Part shown: positions 10,840-24,019 of the stretch, one piece after another | Layout of the letters: each line of letters begins with the position of its first letter | Numbering within the stretch: position 1 is the stretch's first letter | Source: Chrysomallon squamiferum | Taxonomy: Eukaryota > Mollusca > Gastropoda > Neomphalida > Peltospiridae | Reading direction: 5' to 3' | Assembly: GCA_012295275.1 (NCBI GenBank) | Contig: CM022666.1 | Coordinates: 15,110,940-15,174,939, forward strand | DNA: 64,000 bases | Notes under the pieces: model-generated | Told to the model about the DNA's origin: nothing | What the model saw: the letters and a program-made list of their open reading frames with translations, nothing else | Databases searched by the model: none | Made by a program: the position numbers and the translations under genes

Positions 10840-11480
10840 CGAAACTAAACGAAGCAGGACGTAACTTTTCTGACGAGTATACCCAGTGGAACTCTCCACT
10901 TCTGTAGCGCTGGAGATTGGAAAATGCGAACCACCCAAAATGGCCGTTGGAAGTGACGGGCTTCTGCTCGTTCTTTAAATGTCTTAGTACGCCGTTCGTG
11001 GGCAAACATTTTGCTAACATTTTTATTCAGTGACAATTTCGAGCAGTGACGGTCCGCACGGGAATCGGGTCTCGTGAACGAGCGATGGATTAGAAAAAAG
11101 AGAGAGAGTGAGATAAAAAGTTCGTGAGATCGTTCCACGGGAGCTGGGTCAGAAAAGTTGTGAAATCAGACACTTGTTTCTTTGTTTATTTTCAGCTGAC
11201 CAGATAACACACGACACCAGTCGGTGGCACATTAATTAGAGGAAGACCTGTTGCTTTATTACAGTAAACTACCCTCGAGGGGTAGAATACGTCGTTTTTA
11301 ATACACAGGGTGAAGTATAACGCAATATCACCCGGAAACTTGATTATTTGTCACTGTTTGGATTTGCTTCGTTGACTTTTGTTGATTCGGGTTTGTTAGT
11401 TTAAACCCGTTCGTCACTGCACCAGGAAGGAGTGGTACCCAGAGACTAGGGTTGGGCTTTCGTGTGATGTTTTAGATATA
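10840..11480 (+). promoter_or_regulatory. probable promoter / 5' UTR region of Rap2
   Basis: The AT-rich background gives way to a CpG-containing, high-complexity stretch that ends about 300 bp before the Rap2 ATG. It includes a YY1-like AAAATGGCCG at about 10937. No TATA box or definite first-exon donor could be fixed. The start site and any 5' UTR intron (possible acceptors lie just before the ATG) remain open. Minus-strand ORFs across it look like chance. Confidence 0.45.
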
Positions 11481-11765
11481 TTTTTTTTTTAAAGAACTGG
11501 TGACTGTATTTATATAATCTTTTTTGTTATTTAACTGGAAAAAAAAAAAATCTGTCAGAGTAACTAATTTAAACTAGTTAGTAGCAACTACTTCTAATTG
11601 TCACATTCTTTTATGTTTTTTTTTTTCTGATGCTCATTTTCATATTAGTTAAAGAAGACAGCCATAGAATCAAATCATCAGTTTCTTTACTTTTCTTAAA
11701 TACCAAGTGTTTTTATGTAAAGCATTACAGCCCAACCGTTTCATTTTCCTCTGCTCTTTAAAAAC

Positions 11766-12306
11766 ATGAAGGAATACAAAGTGGTTGTTCTGGGTAGTGG
11801 GGGGGTTGGCAAAAGTGCGTTGACAGTGAAATTCGTTTCTGGGAACTTCATGGAAAAGTACGACCCGACCATCGAAGACTTTTACAGGAAAGAGATCGAA
11901 GTGGACTCTGCTCCGTCGGTTTTGGAAATCCTGGATACCGCGGGCACGGAGCAAGTTTGCCTCCATGAGGGACCTGTACATAAAAAATGGCCAAGGTTTC
12001 GTTATAGTTTACAGCATAACTAGTTTACAGACCTTCCAGGATATTAAGACAATGCGGGAACAGATAATGCGTGTTAAAGGGATTGAGAAAATTCCCATGA
12101 TTCTCGTGGGCAATAAAGCCGACTTAGAACACCAGAGAGAGGTTCCGTCCTCCGAGGGGTCGTCACTGTCCCAGTACTGGGCGTGTCCGTTCTTAGAGAC
12201 ATCGGCGAAAAGTACTCAGAACGTCAACGAGGTGTTTATAGAAATTGTCCGAGAAATGAACACGAGTCCTGTGAAAGAGAAGAAAGGATGTTGTCTAATA
12301 CTTTAG
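11766..12306 (+). CDS. RAP2: Rap2-family Ras-like small GTPase, with a one-base frameshift
   Basis: A small GTPase of the Rap2 subfamily: a GDP/GTP switch anchored to membranes that acts in adhesion, cytoskeleton and kinase signalling. Visible motifs are P-loop GSGGVGKS (residues 10-17), switch [13 protein letters not shown] with the Rap2-type Phe at 39, DTAGTE with the Rap-type Thr at 61, NKAD (about 116-119), ETSAKS, and a C-terminal CLIL box. A Leu-ending box predicts geranylgeranylation, and the adjacent Cys may be palmitoylated. The length is about 179 residues, as usual for Rap2. Residues 1-63 and 64 onward lie in different frames: one extra G at 11955, between GAG CAA and TTT GCC TCC, breaks an otherwise intact gene. 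No other stop or indel is seen, so an assembly error or a very recent mutation is likelier than an old pseudogene. The coding region has no intron. Confidence 0.96.
11955..11955 (+). other. extra G disrupting Rap2 after codon 63
   Basis: Removing this one base restores the conserved [11 protein letters not shown] stretch of the Rap2 switch II region. A one-base intron is impossible. Without correction, translation runs on for 22 residues of unrelated sequence. Confidence 0.9.
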
Positions 12307-13434
12307 AGGTACGTACTGACCTGCACTTGTTTCGTTATTGGCTGTTGTGAAGTAAATGTATGTTCATATAGATAGATTATAACAGGGTAAGAATCTAACA
12401 TACAGATTAGTACACATTTTGTCAACGTGAAAAAGCTTCGAACACTAATTTTATTACTATTTATTTATTTATTTACTTATTTCATTTTATTTTCAAAGTC
12501 TCAACCACATTTTTCACTTTCATATATAAAAAGTGAAATACAACAGAACATTATCTGTATTGTTACACTATTCAGAACTTTGATTTTAAACAATCCTATA
12601 TTCAAACAAACTACATTTATAGATCTTACTAAGTATTCATTTAAATATAGCATCATTCACTTTGTTGTGTGTTACAAAAATAGACTGTGTTAAAATACAT
12701 CAAAGTACACTGTACTACACTGTAGTCGGTATCCATGGGGATGATGACATCACACCGCTGTCCACTGCTGTTTTATGACAAGTGTTCTCTCTGATGTATA
12801 TCTGTTTACTTGTTAGGAACCAGCAAATGCACACAAGCACGCAAGTGCACATTGTGTAGACTTTGTTACATTGATTTATTTTGTGTGTGGCAACGTCTCA
12901 AGTTGTTTTCTTTGTTATTTAATTACATGAACAATGAGAGTTTTTCACTGAGTTGTTTTATCCTTTTATTTTGAATGAGAGAAGATATGTAGCTTTATTC
13001 TTCTCTTTCTCTCATACATACACACACACACACACACATATGCCTTTCTGAATATCTGTATACTCTCTCTCTCAAACAATCCATTCATTAATTCTTTATT
13101 AGCTTCACTTGCTATAGATTGACACTTAAAGACAATATTTCCCATTCTAACTAATGTTCATTATGGTAAATCATAATGTTGATAGTTACCCCCTTAATTC
13201 CCAATCCAACTATAGTTGTTAAGGAGCAGTCACCTTAATTACTTCACAACAAAGGCTTCTTGACAGGAACTTGTTAAAGAATATTATTGTTTAACTGGTG
13301 GGAGTAGACCTGTTCTTTATTTTTAGGTAACAGATTAGTGTCACTATAATTTGACACACAATAGAACTCATTAAATTATTGTCATTTGATGCTGTTGTTG
13401 TTTTTTTGACAGTATATGCTGATTTTTTGTGATT

Positions 13435-13740
13435 TTTAGATACTGTTAAACAATGTATTCTGATTTTATCTTAATGTAAAACAATGTATTCTAATGTATA
13501 TTAATATAAAACAATGTACTCTAATTTATCTTAATGTAAAACAATGTATTCTGATTTTATCTTAATGTAAAACAATGTATTCTAATGTATATTAATATAA
13601 AACAATGTACTCTAATTTATCTTAATGTAAAACAATGTATTCTGATTTTATCTTAATGTTAAACAATGTATTCTATTTTATTTTAATATAAAACAATGTA
13701 TTGTAATTTATGTTAATGTTAAACAATGTGTTCTAATTAG
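13435..13740. repeat. 30-31-bp minisatellite with a three-unit higher order
   Basis: About ten units beginning AAAACAATGTATTCT. Three variants (GATTTTATC, AATGTATATTAATAT and ACTCTAATTTATC types) recur in the same order, so the array grew in blocks of three. Confidence 0.85.
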
Positions 13741-14011
13741 TTAAAATACATTGCATAAATCAGTAAACAACTGGGACTATTGTTATACAATGTTACACTA
13801 ATTATTATACAGTTTTTCATTTTAAACAAATGTTTTTATTGTGGTTTCTATATTATTAATCCTGGTTTATGTGCGCTATGGTGGACAACATACACAACTT
13901 TATCATATTAAGCAATGGAGGCTAATTTTAAATATGTAATTTAAATAATATGTGCTAATTATATATATATATACATACACATACACACACCTGTTTAAAT
14001 AATAATTAAAA

Positions 14012-14125
14012 AAATTCATAAATTTATATGAAGATATCATAGGAGAGAGAGGAATATTTAATTTTCATAAATTTAATTTCACTAGAAAAGATAAAAATTT
14101 GAAATCATTAAAGATTAAATTTTAC
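14012..14125. repeat. copy 1 of a roughly 115-bp dispersed repeat
   Basis: Closely matches 15672-15785 in the same orientation, including GAAATCATTAAAGATTAAAT near the end. Possibly part of a larger degenerate duplication. Confidence 0.6.
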
Positions 14126-14469
14126 TTATATATATATATATATAAAACACATATCCCATTCTAATTTTTTTAATGATAACTGTCTGTACCTTAAAATTAT
14201 CTAACTTGTTCGTGGTTTCTACAAACAATAGTTTCTAGTACATTCACCACTTTGAAATTTATAATAAAAATGTTCTTCCTTGAACAAATGTCCTGCACTG
14301 CATATATTTAGTTTGTATATTAATATTTATTACACACAGTATGAATTTCATCTGAATAGAAATAGTCATATCATAGAGTATGTGATTGTTTAAATAATAA
14401 AAAAATTCAACAGTATTTATATATACTATCTCTGTTGAACTTTCTTTCTTTCTTTGTGTGTGTATGTAC

Positions 14470-15051
14470 TTTAGTATTATTTTTCAGCTGATAGGTCATA
14501 GATTAATACAAATATTTCAACAAAGAAACTGTACAATGTTATGCACTCACTTAATGCAGAATGTTGATATTTGATATATATTTATATTCGTATAAATGTT
14601 ATGTCAAGTACAGTGTGTATTGCATATCACATATTATTTACATTTCAACAGACAGATCACACACATTTTGTCCCGAATATTGTACAAAACAGTACATTCT
14701 GAACATTGTGTGTTCAAATACAAGTATTTCAGCTGAATACAGTTTGTATTGTATTATCATTAGTGTTGCAGCTGGTATATGTCTATGTGTTATTGCATAT
14801 CATAGATATCATATTGATTTAAGTATTTCTACAGACATGTGATATACAGGCTGTTCTAAGGAATGCAGTTTTATAGAAAGTGTCAGCTTACTAAAAATAT
14901 TTCAAAACACATTATATATGTAGCTTTTATTTAACATTGATTATAATGAAAATTATAAAATATTATGTTCAGTTTATATGCTATGCTATGCTGTTATTAT
15001 ATTATTATTATTATTACTATTATTATTATTATTTTATTATTATTATTATTA

Positions 15052-15082
<31 letters not shown>

Positions 15083-15450
15083 TATCAGGACAGAACTTTA
15101 TTTGGTATGTCATACATTGTTATTAATATTTAAACATGTACATACACATTTTACTATATGTATTATACATAATTATTAATACCCCAGCAATAATATCTCA
15201 TATACATTTTATACTGTGTGTATTACACACACACACACACACACACATATATAAAATTATACACACACATACACATTCTCATGCACATACAGACATACAT
15301 ACATACATACATACATACATACATACATACATACACACATACATACATTGCTAATAGTCCTGATATGTCAACAGACATGTACAGTAACTTTTGTATTGTA
15401 TACTGTGTTATCACTGTACAAACTTTTAACAGATAACAGCTATAAAATAA
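14470..15450. repeat. degenerate repeats with TTA, CA and CATA microsatellites
   Basis: Phrases such as TTTCAACAGACAGATCACAC, TTTCTACAGACATGTGATAT and GTCAACAGACATGTACAGTA recur, pointing to an old tandem repeat. It is interrupted by (TTA)n at 15000-15082 and by (CA)n/(CATA)n at 15226-15350. Confidence 0.5.
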
Positions 15451-15671
15451 TATATACTTAACCAGAGTGCAAAACAAGTTAGCATTTACAATGCATATTG
15501 TTGAAAGTGCTCTTGTCACTCAGTTAAACTATATTTAGCTGTTGTGAAATTTCTGTATGGCAGATTTATTGTTGGGCCACTGGAGAACATATTTTATTAC
15601 TGTCAATGAAAGTAAAATGCTCTCATATAGCATGTGTTATTTTTCTGCCTGTTTAAATAAAAATAAAAATA

Positions 15672-15785
15672 TTCATAAATGTGTATGAAGATATAACAGG
15701 AGAGAGATATATAAATATTTTCTTTTCGTAAATTTAATTTAACTGGAAAAGATAAAAATTGGAAATCATTAAAGATTAAATTATG
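15672..15785. repeat. copy 2 of the roughly 115-bp dispersed repeat
   Basis: Partner of 14012-14125, about 1.66 kb downstream. Confidence 0.6.
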
Positions 15786-16899
15786 TGTGTTTATGTGTAT
15801 CTATCTATCTATCTATCTATCTATATATTTAGTTAAACATTTGTAAATTGATGTTTAACATATTTCATTCTGGGCTGAATAATTGTCTTTTAAAAACAAA
15901 CAGAAATATCAAAAAACAAAAATCCTTCTTATTAATAACAAAACGAGAATTCCTGACCATACTGAATAAGACACTGTGAAAATGGAATTTTTTCTTGATA
16001 AAATAAATTGATCCGTCTGTGAGTGTGAAATACACAGTGAGAGGAATAGTGTCTAAATGCAGACTTAAATAACGAAGAAACAGGATTGTGTGAGCGAGAG
16101 ATTTCATTAGACTAATAGTTCAGTTGATACGAGAGATATTTCATAATGATGGACTATGACAGATATGACATGTCTGTTAAAGGTGTGTGAGTGATGTTTC
16201 ATAACATGGGAAATGTTTTACATCAGTGCTTTGAGACACAACTCGAAATGTAGCTTCAGAATATTAATTATAACTGTATGAAGTGAATATGTTTAACGTA
16301 TGTGAGTACTTCTGTGTGTGTGTGTGTGTGTGTGTGTGTACATGAGAGAGAGAGGGGGAAAAAAGGGACTGGATCTGCACATATGTGGAAAATATACCAT
16401 GTTTCAATTTTGTCATTTTATTCATGTGTGTCACTATAATTCTTGTTTGTTTGTTGTTGTTTTTTTTGTTTTTTTTTAAATACTGGGATGGTGGCACAGC
16501 ATGTAACATTTCCTGCCAGAATTATTCAATTTTAAACATTTTAAATTAAAAAAACATTTAGCATCATGCAATGTTATAATAACAGTATTAATAATAATGA
16601 TAATAACAATAATATCTTATTTAATAATCGTCATCATCATCATCATTATTATCGTCGTTATAATAATAATAAATATAATAATTATTATTATTATCATTAT
16701 TATTATTATGATATTGTCGTCTTCATTTGTCTCTTTCTGTTATTATTTTCTTTCGCTGGACTCTTTTCTGCTTTCCGTCCTCTTTCTCCTAAACGAGTTA
16801 TTGATTCTTTTGTGCACAAAGATGGAGAGATACATTAAATGCAGCTGTTTCTATGCAGGAATAATTCAGTTCATTAAGCACATCTCATGCTTTCTGGCT

Positions 16900-17660
16900 G
16901 TTCACTGTTGATAGGTTGTGACATTATGATGTCATGCCTAGTTACAGCACTGAGAAATGCAGCCAAATGTTCAACATTGTTCTAAATACTGCCAGTAATT
17001 AAAAAAAAATCTAATAACAGTAAAATACTTTGTACTACACATTTTAAGGCAGTTCTGACAATAAAATAGAGAAATACTATTTATATGATCATACTTAATT
17101 TATCATATTAAAACATTTTATAAAAGAAATTATGCTGCTGAATATAATTTTTTTTTTTTTTTTTTTTTTTAATTGTAATAATAAAAGATATTGTTTTTAA
17201 ATAGTATTTAAAAATGTAGCTAAATGTTTAAACACTGTTTAACAGATAATTAAAAATATGTTTTAATATGTGTATTATGATGTAGAGCGTTACAGTATTG
17301 AAAAAAGTAGTCAAATACATACATTTTTTTAAAACACTGGCTTTTATGCTTTAAAGTTGTATAATTGATAACAGAATAAGGAAATGTTGTGCTCTGTCTA
17401 TTAGCAAAATACATAGTATTGAATTTTTTGTTTTTAAACTGCGATTTAAAAAAATGTTTAATTATTATTTATATAAAAGATAATAAAATATAGGAATATT
17501 GTACTATTACAATATCATGCCTAGTTACAGAGTTGAAAAAAACACTAAATGTAGCTGAACATTTAACACTAGAAGAATATATATATATTTTTAAACAATG
17601 AAATACAGGAATATTGTTGTGTGTGATAAATTCATCTTCAGTGCAGGAATAAAATAAAGG
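16900..17660. repeat. degenerate tandem repeat, period about 195 bp
   Basis: ATGCCTAGTTACAG near 16934 and 17517, with related lines at 17215 and 17285, suggests a decayed array. No coding potential. Confidence 0.4.
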
Positions 17661-18349
17661 TCCCAGCATGCATAGAGGCTCAGATCAGGCTGATAAATGG
17701 AGGAATAAAAAGTAATTTAGACCATAATGGTGATTTGACTGATAGCACAATCTGAGTCATAGAGTGAAATAGAAAATATTAATATTAAACATTTTAATTT
17801 TTTTTTTAGACAAATATTTGTCGTGTTATACTGTTAGTGACAATAAAGTTATATTTTTGGGGTGTTTTTTCTTTCCTAGAAATGAATTTACTAAAGTGTT
17901 ACAGTTAGCGATTTTATCATAGATTAAATTTTATCATACTTTCTTAGCCAACACAGCAAATATGTGGAATTTTTTTGAATTTAAGTAGACCGATCATTTG
18001 AGAAGTGAATCTACATCTAAATATGAATTCCATTTATTTTTCATATATAGCTTGCATATATAGTCTGCAGGATTTTTAAAATAATATTTTTTATAATTTT
18101 GTGCATAACCTATTGTTTGTATATGCACTAAAGTCTGAAAAGATTTTATTATTATTATTTCTGCTGCATGGAAAAAGTTTCATAATTCTGAATTCCAGAT
18201 AAGGCATCCTCAAACTGTGTGTATGCATGTGTGTGTGTATAATCATCTTCTTTTATCTGTGAGAAAAAGAAACAAACAGAATGTGTGCTTCATAATCATA
18301 TTTATTTAACAGTGTTTGTTTCTTCAATCTTTTCTAATAATTTACTATG

Positions 18350-18450
<101 letters not shown>

Positions 18451-19769
18451 GCTCTATCTTCCTGTCTAACATGTACATTGATGTTTGAAGTACAGTCAGT
18501 AGTAGGCTGTTGAAATTTAAGCTTGTACAGATGTGTACACATCCTGTAGTGTATTACATCACAATACTAAATCACCTGGACAATTTGTATGTTTCCATTG
18601 TAACAAATTAATTCATGCAGGTAATGAGGTTTTGGGTGTGTTTGTGATTCATTCAGCCACCTTGAAATAACAATAACAATAACCTGTACACAAACACACA
18701 CACACAAACACTGAAAAAATAAATCACACCTATTGTCTTTTTTTCTAACAGGTAAATAAAAAATGACAGGTAGAAAACTGCAGGTGATAAATGTTGTTAT
18801 TGATTTAATTGTCTTGTTGATTACCTGGCAGTCTTCTTGTTACAAGTGGTAATGAAATTGACTGATAGGTGATGACAGCATTTAGTTAGTGCAAAGACTA
18901 AACTCAGTCAATCCTACTCCAAACATTCTTTTATATAATATATATATTACCTTGACTTATAAAACAATTGTAATTTCAAAATAATAATTATTAGAGCCAT
19001 TCATAATGATTAATTAAAAATATAATATCTGTTTGTAGTTACTAATTATAAATCTCTGGGCATGTCTGATTCTGAGTGTCTGTCTGTCTGTCTGTGTGTC
19101 TGTCTGTCTGTGTGTCTGTCTGTACTGTGTCTTCAGACCAAACTCTAATAACAGATACTTTACTTATTTCAAATGCAGTGTCTTACAATAGTCTAATTAA
19201 TTTTAATGATTATTTAACTTCAATTTATTCTTTTCAGCAAATTAGACTCTTGTTATAGTCTGACTAAATAATAACAGCTTACTCTTTCTTGCTATTTATA
19301 ATTTTATTTTTTATTTTTTATTTTATTTAGATTGGGCTTCTTTTTCTCTGTGCCATAACAGTATAAACAGTATCAGTTAATTTTCATTTTACAACTCTTT
19401 TCTTCTCTTTAGTAGTTTAGGCTGAACTTTCTCAGTTATAGTTTGACTAAGAAATAGCAGTCATTGTAGTCACTGAAAACTCTTTACTTTTCTTTACACT
19501 GGACTGTCTCTCTCTCTTTCAGCCCGAACATGTTTGACAACTTGTAGCTGTCTGATTCATGCTGTGTCCATTTAAATAGGTTTACTGTGGCCTCTGCTTT
19601 GTGTGTGTTACATACTTCTGTCTGTCTGTCTGTCTGTCAGTTCTCTCATCGGAGGCCTGCTTTGTGTGGCTGTGTACATTTCCTCTCAAGCAATTATCTG
19701 CTTTCTTTGTTCATCTTAGTCACACACACACGTACAGGAGGTTTACCACGTCTATACTGCTCAAAAAAA

Positions 19770-19803
<34 letters not shown>

Positions 19804-20299
19804 GGACATTGCAGTATTGTCAAGTGAAGTAATATATTGCTTTGTGAAATATATGGAAATGTATTGTATAGTTATTGGAAAAAGTAGGACATTGTAGTGT
19901 GGTGGTTTTGTTTTTTTTGGGTTTGTTTTTTGTTATATATATTGAAATAGATTTTATTCTGCTCAGAAACATCTAAATGGTTTAGTTAAGAAGGGCTGGA
20001 TTTAGAAAGTGTTATACTTGTATATGAAATAGCACATTGCTATGTGATGTTGTTTTTGGTAAGATGTTTCAGCTGAATAGAAATCTTAATTTTTTTAAAA
20101 TTTCTTTTAAATGTTCATTTAGTCTCAAAAATGAAAACAGTCAGATGAGGTGTGTTACATAATAGAAGAGTTTGTTGGATTTGAACTGAATGAATTTTGT
20201 GTTCAACACATTTTTTAAAATTTTAAATGTATGAGACTGTCTGGGTACAAGCCCTTTTCTGAATCACTCCATGCCATAACTTAAGTAATAGTCAGCCTG

Positions 20300-20460
20300 A
20301 CACTTACACCTGTACTTACACCTGTACTTACACCTGTACATACATCTGTACATACACCTGTACATACACCTGTACATACACCTGTACATACAACTGTACA
20401 TACACCTGTACATACACCTGTACATACACCTGTACATACACCTGTACATACCCCTACATG
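20300..20460. repeat. 12-bp TACACCTGTACA minisatellite, array 1
   Basis: Roughly a dozen copies of TACACCTGTACA and close variants. Each complete unit contains CACCTG, a CANNTG E-box core. The flank ACATGTGGGTAATTTAAAGT recurs after array 2, so array plus flank was duplicated. Confidence 0.95.
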
Positions 20461-20534
20461 TGGGTAATTTAAAGTGTTCATACAATGTTCATAATCAATA
20501 CAAATACATTGATTTCATGTACATGTACATACTT

Positions 20535-20735
20535 TTATGTACATACACCTGTACTTACACCTGTACATACATTGTACATTACCCAGTACATACACCTGTA
20601 CTTACACCTGTACTTACATCTGTACATACACTTGTACATACACCCGTACATACACCTGTACATACACCTGTACTTACACCTGTACATACATCTGTACATA
20701 CACCAGTACATACACTTGTACATAGGCCTACATGT
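20535..20735. repeat. 12-bp TACACCTGTACA minisatellite, array 2
   Basis: Second array of the same unit with more variants (CTTGTACA, CCAGTACA, CCCGTACA), followed by the duplicated flank. Confidence 0.95.
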
Positions 20736-21130
20736 GGGTAGTTTAAAGTGTTCAGGTAATGTTCTAATCAATAAAAAGACATTGATTTCATTGTAAGCTT
20801 TTATGTTAGCAATACACCTGGAAATGTAATTGTACATTCCCTTGTAATATTATTTTTAAATAGTGCTGTTCTTGTACACTGGGCCATATACAAATGTAAG
20901 TCTACACTACTACAGAAAGAATGAATGATAATAACAAATAGTTAGAAATTAGTAGTACATTGTTTTGATAATATTTTGCCTGGTGAAAACCAGTAGATAT
21001 GTATGATATTGTTATGACTGTATGAAATATTTCATATAATAAATATAATTTTATATTTATTTATTTGAATTTTATTTGAAATGCCTTTTTATTTCCTTAT
21101 TTTAATTTAATTTAATTTTATTTTATTTTA

Positions 21131-21133
<3 letters not shown>

Positions 21134-21181
<48 letters not shown>
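21134..21181. repeat. (CA)n microsatellite
   Basis: About 48 bp of pure CA/AC. Confidence 0.97.
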
Positions 21182-21182
<1 letters not shown>

Positions 21183-21329
21183 GAAGAAGAAAAAATTCAA
21201 AAATTTATTTCTGATAAAGAAATATGCACTGTGATGCAAGAGTTGACTAATTCATTCAGATTTAGTCATCATTAATTGATTAATTTCTTTTGAGATAATC
21301 AAAAAAAAAAAAAAAGATTTCATGACAAG

Positions 21330-21560
21330 TTATTCAAACTATTCTACCACACTAAAACTTTTTTGATTCATTCATTCTGCTTAACTATTTTTGTTCAGTA
21401 TAACTAAAATATACATTCATTGATTATTCCATTAAAATAGCACTAAAAGTGACAAACTATTTTTGTTCAGTATAACCAAAACGTTACACTTTAGTCATTT
21501 CCATTGTGACAGCATTAACTGTTTTTGTCCAGTATAACAAAAAAACCCCAGCACTATGCT
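21330..21560. repeat. roughly 78-bp tandem repeat, three copies
   Basis: TTTTTGTTCAGTATAAC recurs three times (third copy GTCCAGTATAAC) with similar sequence between. Confidence 0.6.
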
Positions 21561-21963
21561 TTAACAAATCTGAACTTTGACCTCTAGAAATAACACACAG
21601 TTATTGGTAATGACAATTAACTAATTTATACAGTCTGGTTTCTGTTGTCCTGTCTGTCTGTCTGTCTGTTGTGAAAAATAATCTTTACACTGTCCACACA
21701 TTTTGAACATGAGTCCACTGTGAATACAGTGAGTCTAGCTGCTGTCGTTGCAGCTGAGAACAGAACAAGTAGTTCTTGATTTGTGTTGTGTTTTTCACAC
21801 TAAGAAGGATGATTGTTTGTTTAGTAGAGTGTGTCAACACACTGAGTGAGTGAGATCAGAATTTAAATTGTTACTGTCCCTGAACACACTGTGATCTTAG
21901 GATTGGTTAATAGTCTGATTTAGAAATATTTTATTTTTTTCTAATTTATATATTTATTGTAAT

Positions 21964-21965
<2 letters not shown>

Positions 21966-22049
<84 letters not shown>
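21966..22049. repeat. second (CT)n tract
   Basis: About 84 bp of pure CT, like the tract at 18354-18445. Confidence 0.97.
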
Positions 22050-22053
<4 letters not shown>

Positions 22054-22325
22054 TACATACATATATCCCTTTTCCAGTGTTTTCTCAGTTCTTTTTCCTT
22101 CTTTCTTTCTAATTTTCCTTCTTGCATTGTTTAACAATCACCAGACTTTCAAATACCTGTGTTTGCTTTGTGAGTAACAGAAGAGAAAGAAATTCACCAT
22201 TTAGCCAACAAGACAGACACATTATTGAGAACAAAGTACAAACATGACAGACAGACAGACAGCAGACGTGATTAAACAGGACAGACTGATCTGTCACTGA
22301 GATTGGTCACTGCTAGAAGTACATG

Positions 22326-22330
<5 letters not shown>

Positions 22331-22378
<48 letters not shown>

Positions 22379-22518
22379 CATTAGTTATCTGTAGTGACTG
22401 TCTAGCTATGCATGTTATACAAATCTGTCTTTGTATGTTAGTAATACAGGAAGTTTGAGTGATTGCATCAGAATGTGTGTGTGTGTGTGTGTGCATACAT
22501 AACACATAGGTACATACA

Positions 22519-22554
<36 letters not shown>

Positions 22555-22590
22555 TATACACACACACACACACATATACACACAGACATT
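22331..22590. repeat. (TG)n, (CATA)n and (CA)n cluster
   Basis: TG runs at about 22331-22375 and 22475-22492, CATA at 22511-22550 and CA at 22558-22575. No gene. Confidence 0.92.
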
Positions 22591-23639
22591 ATTTAAAGAT
22601 ATGTGAGTTCATTTATGTGTAATAAGAAATATGAATATGTATGTTTGTGTTTGTGTGTGCATGTGCATGTGCATCTATCTATCTATCTAACTATGTGCAT
22701 AAATCTATATAATCAATATATCTATATATCCACATGCTGTGTTCTGTTGCATAATGATTTTTGTACATTTTGTTGGGTTTAAGCATGCACATCATGGACA
22801 CACACTCTTTACAAGCCATCCCCCCATCAGTGACAGTTATTTAGGAAGTATAATATAACACGTATATAACACATACACATAAATACATTTTTTAAATCTG
22901 TACATGATTTCTTACAGGGTTGTATACATACACATAAACAAGTATTATCTCTCTGTGCCAACACCACAGATATGTCTCCTTTTGGCAAGAACAATTTTAT
23001 CTCCTGAAGCATTTTTCACTTCCAAACAGTAGTGCCCTGCATTATTTAATTTACAGTTTTATGTGTTTGATATGTTATAAATATTACACAACTAGTTTAC
23101 AATGTTCTACACATTACATAACATGTTTTTAAATTAGTACATAAGAGTTACTGTTAGTACTTTTGTTTGATGTGAATGTCATGTTACATGGTTTTGTGTT
23201 CTGAATTATTTAATTTATAGTCAGAATATGATGTATATAAGATATATGCTAAATATTACATAACAGTTTTAGTATGTGTATGTGTGTCTGTGTCTCTGTT
23301 TGCTTGTTTATGCATGTTCGAAGTTACAGGTGAAATACATTATGTTCTGTTCATCAAATAAAAAAAAATTTAAATTATAGATTTTTAATCTTACTGAGAC
23401 ATATATAAAACTTTTTATGGTTTCCTATCCAGGTTTTTTTACATTCTTTTTCCTGTACTAAACTACACAGTTTTAATTATCATCATCATTATTATTATTT
23501 TTATTATTTTTTCATTTACAGTTTTTAATCTGTGTTTGATTTTATTTATGTATATATGCATTTGTATCTGAATTCCAAAGATGTAGATGAAATCAATTTA
23601 AATTTAAATTAGACAGTTTTCTTTTTTCAAGTATCAGAC

Positions 23640-23880
23640 TATTTTATTATTAGTGTTAGTGTTATTGTTATTCTATTATTATTATTATAATTATTATTAT
23701 TATTATTATTATTTGTAGTACAGTAGTAGTACAGTATTGTTATAATTGATGTTGTTATTGTTGTCATTACTTTATTTTTAATATTATTATGATTATTATT
23801 ATTGTTGTTGTTACCATTATTAATATTATTACTACTACTACTACTACTACTATTACTACTGCTGCTACTACTTTTGTTAT
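23640..23880. repeat. degenerate trinucleotide (TTA/TAC/TGC) region
   Basis: About 240 bp of ATT, GTT, ACT and GCT steps. Asn/Ser-rich ORFs on the minus strand are repeat translations. Confidence 0.9.
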
Positions 23881-24019
23881 TATTCAATTTTCTGTAAGAA
23901 AATTTAAATTATAAAAAAAAAATATTTACAAGTTATATTCTACATGATAAAAATCAAACCACACAAACATATATTTAATTTTAGTTATGTTATTATTGCA
24001 GTAATTATAGGTACTCATT

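Noticed and set aside
11670-11981. Minus-strand ORF opposite Rap2
   Set aside because: Shadow of the conserved plus-strand Rap2 coding sequence.
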